Source: Massilia pinisoli
GTDB taxonomy: Bacteria > Pseudomonadota > Gammaproteobacteria > Burkholderiales > Burkholderiaceae_D
Direction: 5' to 3'
Assembly: GCF_024753285.1 (NCBI RefSeq)
Contig: NZ_JANUGW010000003.1
Coordinates: 62,001 to 126,000 of the forward strand
Length of the DNA stretch: 64,000 nucleotides
Part shown: in pieces, positions 29,882-37,519 of the stretch
Layout: each line of letters opens with the position of its first letter
Position numbering within the stretch: the stretch's first letter is position 1
Program-made: the position numbers and the translations under genes
The notes under the pieces: generated by a model
The model's database searches: none
What the model was told of the DNA's origin: nothing
Seen by the model: only the letters and a program-made list of their open reading frames with translations

Positions 29882-31561
29882 ATGCACCACAAGATCGCCG
29901 CCGCGCTGGCGGGCGTGCTGACGTTGGCCGGCGCCGCATCGGCCGCGCCATCCGCCGGCCAGGCCTATTTCGAGCGCAACTGCGCGAGCTGCCACACGGC
30001 CGATGCCGGCATGGCGTCGCGCGCGGGCCCGCCGCTGTTCAACGTCGTGGGCCGCAAGGCCGCGTCGGCGCCAGGCTACAACTACACGGACGCGCTCGTG
30101 AAGGCCGGCGCCGCCGGCAAGACGTGGACGCGCGCGGAGCTCGACGTCTTCCTGCGTGACCCGGCCAGGGACGTGCCGGGCACCGCGATGCCGGTCGCGA
30201 TCGCGGACGCGAAGGAGCGTGCCGCCGTGATCGACTACCTGGCGGCGCAGAGCGGCAAGACGGCCGCGCCGGCTGCCGCAAAGGCAGCGACGGCCGAACG
30301 CGCGGGCGCCTGGACCGAGGACAAGCCGGGCGACCTGCACCACATCACGGTCGACCAGCTGGTGGCGCCGTATGCCAGCGAGAGCGCGGGCAACGGTCCG
30401 AAGCTCGCGCAGCGCCCGGAGGACGCGCTGCCGGCCGTGGCGAAAGGCTTCAAGGTCACGGTGTTCGCCGCCGACGCGGGTCACGCGCGCTACGCGCTGC
30501 GCGCGCCGAACGGCGATATCATTGTGTCCGACGCGGGCCGCGGCACGGTCGGCATCCTGCGCCCGGACCACGGCGGCGACAAGGCCGGCGAAGTGCATGA
30601 GTTCGCGGGCGGCCTGTCGCGCCCGTACGGCCTGGCGCTGTGGCCGGCCGCGCATCCGCAATACCTGTACGTGGCCAACGCGAATTCCGTCGTGCGCTTT
30701 CCGTATTCGGTCGGCGACGTGAAAGCGAAGGGCAAGCCCGAGACGATCGTCGCCAAGCTGGTCGACGGCATGGGCAACCACGTCACGCGCACCTTGGCGT
30801 TCTCGCGCGACGAGAAGACCCTGTTCGTGTCGGTCGGCTCGGCCACCAACGTCGCGGAAGGCATCGGTGCCAAGCCGCCGCGGCCGCTCGCGCAATGGGA
30901 GGCGGAACACGGCCTGGGCGCCGCATGGGGCGTGGAAACCGACCGCGCCACCGTGCTTGCGTTCGACCCCGACGGCAAGCACCGCCGCAACTATGCCAAC
31001 GGCCTGCGCAACTGCGTGGGCATGTTCGTCCACCCGGACACGGGCGACCTGTATTGCAGCGTCAACGAGCGCGACGAACTGGGCGACAACCTGCCGCCCG
31101 ACTACGTCACGCGCGTGAAGCAGGGCGGCTTCTACGGCTGGCCGTGGTACTACCTCGGCGCGCATGAAGACCCGCGCCTGAAGGGCGTGCGGCCCGACCT
31201 GAAGGACAAGGTGACCGTGCCCGACGCGCTGCTGCAGGCGCACTCCGCGCCGCTGGGCATGACCGTGTACCACGCCCCGGCGGGCGCGCAGCACGCGTTC
31301 CCGAAAGAGTACGACGGCGACATCTTCCTCGCGCTGCACGGCTCGTGGAATCGCGGCATCCGTACCGGCTACAAGGTCGTGCGCGTGATGATGAAGAACG
31401 GTGCGCCCACGGGCCAGTACCAGGACTTCATGACGGGCATGGTGCTGTCCGACCGCGACGTGTGGGGCCGCCCTGCCGCCGTGACGGTGGCGGCGGATGG
31501 CGCGCTGCTCGTCGTCGACGATGGCGGCGGGGTCGTGTGGCGGATCGCGCCGGAGAAGTGA
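29882..31561 (+). CDS. Cytochrome c / L-sorbosone dehydrogenase-type fusion protein
   Basis: This 559-residue periplasmic protein has a signal peptide (about residues 1-21), then a class I cytochrome c domain with CASCH at residues 34-38 and an axial Met in PGTAMPV. The C-terminal ~370 residues form a beta-propeller of the glucose/sorbosone dehydrogenase family (ALRAPNGDIIVSDAGRGTV, ALHGSWNRGIRTGYKVVRV). Electrons from sugar oxidation could pass directly to the fused heme. AGGAG precedes ATG 29882 and the gene is 23 bp after the peptidase gene. A bidirectional terminator follows. The cofactor (PQQ) is inferred from the family. Confidence 0.85.
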   Translation: MHHKIAAALAGVLTLAGAASAAPSAGQAYFERNCASCHTADAGMASRAGPPLFNVVGRKAASAPGYNYTDALVKAGAAGKTWTRAELDVFLRDPARDVPGTAMPVAIADAKERAAVIDYLAAQSGKTAAPAAAKAATAERAGAWTEDKPGDLHHITVDQLVAPYASESAGNGPKLAQRPEDALPAVAKGFKVTVFAADAGHARYALRAPNGDIIVSDAGRGTVGILRPDHGGDKAGEVHEFAGGLSRPYGLALWPAAHPQYLYVANANSVVRFPYSVGDVKAKGKPETIVAKLVDGMGNHVTRTLAFSRDEKTLFVSVGSATNVAEGIGAKPPRPLAQWEAEHGLGAAWGVETDRATVLAFDPDGKHRRNYANGLRNCVGMFVHPDTGDLYCSVNERDELGDNLPPDYVTRVKQGGFYGWPWYYLGAHEDPRLKGVRPDLKDKVTVPDALLQAHSAPLGMTVYHAPAGAQHAFPKEYDGDIFLALHGSWNRGIRTGYKVVRVMMKNGAPTGQYQDFMTGMVLSDRDVWGRPAAVTVAADGALLVVDDGGGVVWRIAPEK

Positions 31562-31563
31562 TG

Positions 31564-31592
31564 AAAAAACCGGGGCGCGCCCCGGTTTTTTT
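31564..31592. terminator. Bidirectional Rho-independent terminator
   Basis: A palindrome of A6-CCGGGGC-GC-GCCCCGG-T6 lies between convergent genes. The stem is flanked by an A-run and a T-run, so it can terminate both strands. Confidence 0.9.
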
Positions 31593-31609
31593 GTGGCCGT
31601 CGCGGACGG

Positions 31610-33427
31610 TTATTTGTTCTCCGCGATCCAGCGATCGACCTTCTTTTCCAGCAGCGCCAGCGGTAAGGTGCCTTCGCCCAGCACGATCTCGTGGAATTTG
31701 GGGAGGCTGAATTTCGGGCCGAGTGCCTTCTCCGCGCGGGCGCGCAGTTCCTGGATCTTCAGCGCGCCGATCTTGTAGCCGAGCGCCTGCGCCGGCCACG
31801 CCATGTAGCGCTCCGTCGCGTTGCGCGCGTCCGCTTCCGTGTAGCCCAGGGTTTCGCGCATGTACTGGATCGACTGCTCGCGCGTCCAGCCCTTCGCGTG
31901 CATGCCAGTGTCGACGACGAGACGCACGGCGCGCAGCATCTCGTCGTTCAGGTGGCCGAACCAGTCTTCCGGCTTGTCGTACAGGCCCATCTCGGTCCCG
32001 AGCGTTTCCGCGTACAGCGCCCAGCCTTCGGTGAACGCGTTGTTGCCGCCGAACTTGCGGAAGTCCGGCAGGCCCAGCTCCTGCATCAGCGCGATGTGGA
32101 AGTGGTGGCCCGGCTGGCCCTCGTGCAGGAACAGCGTGACCATGCCGGTGCTGCCGTACTGCGTGGGGTCGTTCACGACGGACCAGAACACGCCCGGACG
32201 CGAGCCGTCGGCGGCTGGCGGCGTGTAGTGGTCGGATGCCGTCGCGCGCGACAGTTCCGGCTCCAGGCGCAGGTCGAGCGGCGTTTTCGGACGCAGCGAG
32301 AACAGCGCGGGCAGCTTGGTCTGCAGCTGGGCGTTCAGCTTGCGGTACACGTCGATGATCTCGCCCTCGGTCTTGAACGGTTTGTATTTCGCCTGTTCCG
32401 ACACCCACCCCGGCAGGCCCGACGCCGGACCGTTGTAGCCCATCTTCGGGCCGATGCGGGCATATTCGCCCTGGATGCGCGCGACTTCCTTCAGGCCGAT
32501 CTGGTGGATCTGTTCGGGCTGCAGGTCCGTCGTCGTCTGGCTCGCGACGCGCGCGAGGTACCAGTCCATTCCGTGCGGCAGCGCGCTCCAGCCCGTGCTC
32601 GTGCGGCAGGCCGGCAGGTAGTCGTGCTCGACGAAATCGGCCAGGCGCTTCAGCGCCGGATTCAGCCTGCCGGCGATCGTGGCACGATAGGCGGCCGCGA
32701 GCTTTTTCTTGTCGGCGTCCGAGAAGCCCTTGGGAAAATTCTTCACGGGCGTGTAGTAGATGCTGTCCTCGGCCTTGGCGGCCACCAGCTGCTTGAACTG
32801 GGGCAGGGCGGCGACCATGATCGCCTTCGGCTGCACGACGCCGGTCTTCATCCCCTCGCGCATGTTGGCGATGGCCTGGTCGATCCAGGGGCCCAGCTGG
32901 TTCAGGCGGTTCAGGTAGGCACGGTAATCCTTCACGGTGGCGAGCGGCTGCGCCTGCTGGCCGCTGCTGTAGTTCGCGAGCGTGACGGGCAGCGCGTCCA
33001 TCTGGTTCAGCGGCAGCAGGTGCTCGGGGAACGGTTCGAAGCGCAGTGCGGTCGTGAGTTCGTAGTCGAGGATGTCGTAGCTCGTCTGGTCGCGCTGGGC
33101 GAGGCCGTCGCGGCGGATCGTGTGCAGGCGCTTCAGGTAGTCCCTGTACAGCGCGAACTGGTGGGCACGGATCTTCGGGGCGATCGACATGCCGATCTGG
33201 TCGGCGTACCGGTTGTCGCCGCTCTCGCCGGCGGAGACGGGATCGAAGCGCGCCTGCGCGTCCCAGTATTCGTCGGCCAGCTTGTTCAGTTTTTTGGATT
33301 CGGCGGTGGCCGCGGCGTTCGTGGCGCCGGCGGTGGCCGTGGGCTGGGTCGCGGTGTCGGCGACGGCCGGCGCGCACGCGATGAGGCAGGCGGCGGCGAG
33401 GGTGCCCAGTGTGAAGATCTGTTTCAT
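31610..33427 (-). CDS. DUF885 family periplasmic protein (putative peptidase)
   Basis: This 605-residue protein starts with a signal peptide ending near ACAPAVA, possibly with a lipobox cysteine (LIAC). The DUF885 hallmark HEGQPGHHF (HExxxHH zinc-type motif) is followed by NAFTEGWALYAETLG supplying a further glutamate, consistent with a metallopeptidase fold. The family is widespread and poorly characterised. ATG 33427 begins the signal peptide; an earlier in-frame start would add a His-rich stretch that looks non-coding. Confidence 0.88.
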   Translation of the reverse strand: MKQIFTLGTLAAACLIACAPAVADTATQPTATAGATNAAATAESKKLNKLADEYWDAQARFDPVSAGESGDNRYADQIGMSIAPKIRAHQFALYRDYLKRLHTIRRDGLAQRDQTSYDILDYELTTALRFEPFPEHLLPLNQMDALPVTLANYSSGQQAQPLATVKDYRAYLNRLNQLGPWIDQAIANMREGMKTGVVQPKAIMVAALPQFKQLVAAKAEDSIYYTPVKNFPKGFSDADKKKLAAAYRATIAGRLNPALKRLADFVEHDYLPACRTSTGWSALPHGMDWYLARVASQTTTDLQPEQIHQIGLKEVARIQGEYARIGPKMGYNGPASGLPGWVSEQAKYKPFKTEGEIIDVYRKLNAQLQTKLPALFSLRPKTPLDLRLEPELSRATASDHYTPPAADGSRPGVFWSVVNDPTQYGSTGMVTLFLHEGQPGHHFHIALMQELGLPDFRKFGGNNAFTEGWALYAETLGTEMGLYDKPEDWFGHLNDEMLRAVRLVVDTGMHAKGWTREQSIQYMRETLGYTEADARNATERYMAWPAQALGYKIGALKIQELRARAEKALGPKFSLPKFHEIVLGEGTLPLALLEKKVDRWIAENK

Positions 33428-33508
33428 TGTGTGGTGTACGTGGTGGTGAAGAAGCGGCGTCAAGGATACTCCCCGCGCCGCCAGAGGCCCAGTCTTTACG
33501 GGCGTTCT

Positions 33509-34642
33509 TTAATAACCGGCCAGCGGCGTCAGTTGACCGCCCTTGAAGCTGTAGACCGTGACGACGGTCTTCTTCAGATTGCCGCTCGCGTCGTAGCCGT
33601 ACGTGCCGGCCACGCCCTGGTACGTCATCGTGTGCAGCTGCTTGCCGACGGCCGCGGCGTCCGTCGTGTTCGCGGCCTGGATGGCCTTCGCGATGAACAT
33701 CGTCTGGTCGTAGAACGACGGCGCATACACGTCCGGGTCGTGCTGGAAGCGCTGCTTGTAGCGGGTCTTGAACGCGGGGCCGCCGGCCTGCTTGTCGAGC
33801 ATCGCGCCGGCTTGGGCACACATCACGTTCTCGCCGACGGCGTCGCCCCCCAGTTTGGCCATCTCCGGGCTGCACAGCGTGTCGCCGCCCAGCAGGCGCA
33901 CGTTTGCCATCCCCAGCTGCTTCATCTGGCGCGCCATCGGGGCGGCCTGCGGCGCATAGCCGCCGAAGAAAATGGCGTCGACCTTTTTCGCGCGGAACGC
34001 GGTGAGGATGGCGGAAAAATCGCTTGCCTTGTCGTTCGTGAATTCGCGGCCGGCCACACTCACGCCGGCGGCGCGCGCCTGCTTCGCGAATTCGTCGGCG
34101 ATGCCCTGGCCGAACGCCGTGCGGTCGTCGATCACGCCGACCGTTTTGAGCTTCAATTCTTTCGCGGCGTACGACGCCATCGACGCGCCCACCTGGCTGT
34201 CGCTGGCGACGATGCGGAAGACGTTCGGGTAGCGCGCCTGCGTGATCTTGGGGCTCGTGCCCACGGTCGACATCAGGATGCCGGCGTCGTTGTAGACGCG
34301 CGAGGCGGGGATCGCGACGCCCGAGTTGTACGGGCCGAGCACGAACTTGACGCCGGCGTCGGCAAATTTCTGTGCGACGCTCACGCCCGCTTTCGGATCG
34401 CCCTGGTCGTCCTCGGACAGCAATTCGAATTTCAGGGCCTTGGCGCCGACCTTGAGCTTTTGCGCGTTGAGTTCCTCGACCGCGAGGCGCACGCCGTTCT
34501 CGTCGTCCTTGCCGGCGAAGGCGTTCGCGCCCGACAGCGGGCCGGTGACGCCGATGCGCACGACCTGGTCCTGGGCGAGCGCGGAGGTTGCGGTCGCGAG
34601 CAGGATCGCTGCCAGCGCCACGGTGTTGATGGTTGATGCCAT
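33509..34642 (-). CDS. Branched-chain amino acid type ABC substrate-binding protein
   Basis: This 377-residue periplasmic protein has a signal peptide (STINTVALAAILLATATSALA) and the LivJ/LivK-type fold: VVRIGVTGPLSGANAFAGKD at the start, PYNSGVAIPASRVYNDAGIL in the first lobe, and AKAIQAANTTDAAAVGKQL near the end. The matching permease and ATPase genes are not adjacent, so it is an orphan here. GGAG lies 7 bp before ATG 34642. It precedes an Lrp gene on the same strand, which suggests amino acid-responsive control. Confidence 0.9.
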   Translation of the reverse strand: MASTINTVALAAILLATATSALAQDQVVRIGVTGPLSGANAFAGKDDENGVRLAVEELNAQKLKVGAKALKFELLSEDDQGDPKAGVSVAQKFADAGVKFVLGPYNSGVAIPASRVYNDAGILMSTVGTSPKITQARYPNVFRIVASDSQVGASMASYAAKELKLKTVGVIDDRTAFGQGIADEFAKQARAAGVSVAGREFTNDKASDFSAILTAFRAKKVDAIFFGGYAPQAAPMARQMKQLGMANVRLLGGDTLCSPEMAKLGGDAVGENVMCAQAGAMLDKQAGGPAFKTRYKQRFQHDPDVYAPSFYDQTMFIAKAIQAANTTDAAAVGKQLHTMTYQGVAGTYGYDASGNLKKTVVTVYSFKGGQLTPLAGY

Positions 34643-34723
34643 GCCGTTGTCTCCGTTGTTAATCAACGGTCGCCATCATCGCACAATTGGGCTGGCGGAC
34701 GGGCGCGCGGGCGCGCAAACAGC

Positions 34724-35218
34724 TTATGCCGGCAGCCCGTGCGAGATCAGTTCCAGCGGCAGCGCGGTGGTGCACTTGATCTGCTCCATCGAGAACGCGG
34801 AGGAGACGCCGGACAGCTGGGCCGTCTTGATCAGTTTCTTGTAGAAGCGGTCGTAGCCGTCGATGTCGGTCGTGACGACCTTCAGCAGGTAGTCGACGTC
34901 GCCGCTCATGCGGTGGAATTCCAGGACTTCGGGCAGCGCGATGACGGCGGAGGCGAAGCGCTCCAGCCATTTTTCGTCGTGCTCGTTCGTGCGCACGCTG
35001 ACGAACACGGTGACGGGCAGGCCGACCTTGTGGCGGTTGACGATGCTGACCCGGCTCTCGATGTATCCCTCTTCCTCGAGGCGCTTGACTCGCTTCCAGC
35101 ACGGGGTGCTGGACAGCCCGACCTTTTCGCTCAGGCCGGAAATCGACAGGGTGGCATCCGCCTGCAGCGCAGCCAGAATCGCGCAGTCGTATTTGTCGAG
35201 TGAATTCATCTTGTCCAT
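34724..35218 (-). CDS. Lrp/AsnC-family transcriptional regulator
   Basis: This 164-residue regulator has an AsnC-type HTH (LDKYDCAILAALQADATLSI, then KVGLSSTPCWKRVKRLEEEG) and a RAM effector domain (about residues 75-150). I chose ATG 35218; ATG 35209 three codons later is also possible, and no strong ribosome binding site discriminates. It is divergent from the cysteine desulfurase fusion, with a 26-bp palindrome between them. Known Lrp relatives of this kind include cysteine-responsive regulators, so a sulfur amino acid effector is a reasonable inference, not shown. Confidence 0.92.
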   Translation of the reverse strand: MDKMNSLDKYDCAILAALQADATLSISGLSEKVGLSSTPCWKRVKRLEEEGYIESRVSIVNRHKVGLPVTVFVSVRTNEHDEKWLERFASAVIALPEVLEFHRMSGDVDYLLKVVTTDIDGYDRFYKKLIKTAQLSGVSSAFSMEQIKCTTALPLELISHGLPA

Positions 35219-35269
35219 GTCACGATTTCTAGAATGTTCGTTCTTCAGCCAAGGAAAAATCAAAGATTC

Positions 35270-35295
35270 TTTAGTACGTCATTTTTCGCACTAAA
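35270..35295. promoter_or_regulatory. Palindromic operator between Lrp and desulfurase-fusion genes
   Basis: TTTAGTACG and CGCACTAAA form an inverted repeat (8 of 9 positions symmetric) around an 8-nt AT-rich spacer. It lies 51 bp from the Lrp start and 66 bp from the fusion start, a natural place for an Lrp dimer to act on both. Confidence 0.5.
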
Positions 35296-35361
35296 CCGTA
35301 ACATATTACTCAACAATCGCGCTCATGGCGCATTTATTTTTGGACTTTTAGCAATTATTTT

Positions 35362-37383
35362 ATGGCCTCCGACATCTACCTCGACGCAAACGCCACTTCG
35401 CCGGTCCTGCCTGCCGCAATCGCCGCGGCCGTCGACGCGATGGAGGCCCAGTTCGGCAATCCGAGCAGCAGCCACGCCACCGGCCTGCGCGCCCGGCGCA
35501 TCCTCGACGCGACCCGCGCGCGGGCGCGCCGCGTGCTCGGCGCCGGGCCGGGCCGCGTGCTGTTCACGAGCGGCGCCACCGAAGGCATCCAGACCGCGGT
35601 GCTGTCCGCGCTCGTCGCCGTGCGCGAGCGCCGCGCCGCGGGCGAATCGTGCGGCGACCTGCTGCTGTACGGCGCCACCGAACACAAGGCCGTGTCGGAA
35701 AGCCTCGCGCACTGGAACCGCCTGCTCGGCACGGGGCTCACGCTGCGCGCCTTGCCGGTCGACGAGACGGGACGTCACCGGCTGGACGTCCTCGGCGCGC
35801 TGGCGCCGCGCGCCGCAATGATCTGCACGATGGCGGCCAATAACGAGACAGGCGTGATCTCGGACCTGGACGGCATCGCGCAAACCTTGCGCGCCTGCGG
35901 CAGCAAGGCCTACTGGATGGTCGACTGCGTGCAGGCGCTGGGCAAGCTGCCGCTCGACCTCGCGAACACGCGCATCGACTACGCACCGTTCTCCGGCCAC
36001 AAGCTGCATGCGCCGAAAGGCATCGGCCTCCTGTACGTGCGCGACGGCGCGCCGTACACGCCGCTGATGATCGGCGGCGGCCAGGAAGGCGGGCAGCGTT
36101 CCGGCACCGAGAACATGGCCGGCGTCGCCGCCCTCGGCGCCGTGCTGGCCGCGCTGGAAGACGGCGGCACGTTCCGCAGCCACGCCGAACTGGCCGCGCT
36201 GCGCGACCGGCTGGCGGGTGCCCTGCGCGACGCTTTTCCCTGCATCGTCTTCAACGCGCCGTTCGAGCACACGCTGCCTACCACCTTGAATTTCGCCGTA
36301 CCCGGCGTCTCCAGCCGCGACCTGCTCGACCTGTTCGACGCGGCCGGCGTGCGCGTGAGCGCCGGCTCGGCGTGTTCCGCCGCCAAGGCCGCGCCCAGCT
36401 ACGTGCTGGACGCGATGGGCCTGCCGTTGTGGCGCAGCGGCGGTGCCGTGCGCCTGTCGATCGGGCCGCTCGCGGACGACGCCTTCGTCGACGCGGCCTG
36501 CGCGCGCATCCGCCACTGCGGCGAGGCGCTGCGCACGCAGGCGCTTGCCGCCGGATCGTCCGGCGTCATGCAGGTCAGCGGCGACGGGCGCCATGGCTGG
36601 ATCGTGTTCGACGGCGCTGCCTGCGTCGTCATCGACCCGCCGCGCGGGCAGGCCGGCCGCATCGCCGCGCTCGCGCGCGACGCGGGAATGCGCGTGCTGG
36701 CCGTGCTGGGCACCGGGGCCGATGCCGATGGCGCCGCCGAGCTGCGCGCCGCGCTCGGTCTCGACGCGGCCGCTCCGCTCGACTGGCCGGCCGCATGCGC
36801 CACCGTCGCGCTGGACGACGGCAGCCATGCGGATTGCATCGCCATCGGCACCGCCGTGCTGGCCCGCCTGCCGCAGGGCGAGCGCACCGCCTACCTGTTG
36901 GGTACCGCCGATGCGGGCCACCTGTCCCGCACGACCGTGCGCCAGGTCTTCGGCGCCGTCGATGCGGACATCCTCGCGCGCGTGGCACACGATACGACTA
37001 TGCTGTGTCACGGCGCCGACACCGACGGCCTCGCGTGCGCGGCGCTGGCCGCATCGCCCGACACGGGGGCGCCGGGGCAGCTGCACCCGGAAACGCTGGG
37101 CGTGTTCCTGCGCCGCCACGCCGATGCGCTGCTCGTCGACGTGCGCGAAGCGTTCGAGGCGGCGGCGGGGCCGATGGTCCTGCACGGCCGCGCGGCGGAC
37201 AACGTGCCGCTGTCGCGCCTGGCCGACCACGTGGCGGCGTGGTTGACGGAACCCGCGCGGCCCATCGTGTTCGTGTGCCGCAGCGGCAACCGCAGCGCGA
37301 AGGCGGCCGCGTGCCTGCGCCGCGCGGGCCATGCGCAGGCATGGACGGTCGCCGGCGGCATGGCGCTGGCCGGCGCGGCATGA
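35362..37383 (+). CDS. Cysteine desulfurase / degenerate ETHE1-like / rhodanese fusion
   Basis: This 673-residue protein has three modules. Residues 1-390 are a class V aminotransferase of the cysteine desulfurase type: His108 (TEHKA), PLP lysine Lys214 (SGHKLH) and the persulfide cysteine Cys338 (GSACSA). Residues ~405-562 resemble an ETHE1-type metallo-beta-lactamase domain (GWIVFDGAACVVIDP), but the metal motif HxHxDH is replaced by GTGADADG (450-457), so it is probably inactive. Residues ~575-673 are a rhodanese domain with active-site CRSGNRS (639-645). Sulfur would be taken from cysteine and could be handed to the rhodanese cysteine in one chain. No signal peptide. ATG 35362 has no strong ribosome binding site. 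Confidence 0.88.
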   Translation: MASDIYLDANATSPVLPAAIAAAVDAMEAQFGNPSSSHATGLRARRILDATRARARRVLGAGPGRVLFTSGATEGIQTAVLSALVAVRERRAAGESCGDLLLYGATEHKAVSESLAHWNRLLGTGLTLRALPVDETGRHRLDVLGALAPRAAMICTMAANNETGVISDLDGIAQTLRACGSKAYWMVDCVQALGKLPLDLANTRIDYAPFSGHKLHAPKGIGLLYVRDGAPYTPLMIGGGQEGGQRSGTENMAGVAALGAVLAALEDGGTFRSHAELAALRDRLAGALRDAFPCIVFNAPFEHTLPTTLNFAVPGVSSRDLLDLFDAAGVRVSAGSACSAAKAAPSYVLDAMGLPLWRSGGAVRLSIGPLADDAFVDAACARIRHCGEALRTQALAAGSSGVMQVSGDGRHGWIVFDGAACVVIDPPRGQAGRIAALARDAGMRVLAVLGTGADADGAAELRAALGLDAAAPLDWPAACATVALDDGSHADCIAIGTAVLARLPQGERTAYLLGTADAGHLSRTTVRQVFGAVDADILARVAHDTTMLCHGADTDGLACAALAASPDTGAPGQLHPETLGVFLRRHADALLVDVREAFEAAAGPMVLHGRAADNVPLSRLADHVAAWLTEPARPIVFVCRSGNRSAKAAACLRRAGHAQAWTVAGGMALAGAA

Positions 37384-37519
37384 CCACCTCTGTACGCTAA
37401 CGCACGGTTCCGCAGCGCCTGATTGCTTAGCATGGCTTCAGCCGTGCGCCCTCGAGTCGTCCGCCTTCACCCGAATGGTCGCGTTCCGCGTCAGCCGGCG
37501 GCCGGTTGCGCGCGCCACC

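Noticed and set aside
33509..34642. Complete branched-chain amino acid transporter
   Set aside because: Only the binding protein is here; no LivH/M/G/F-type gene is within reach.
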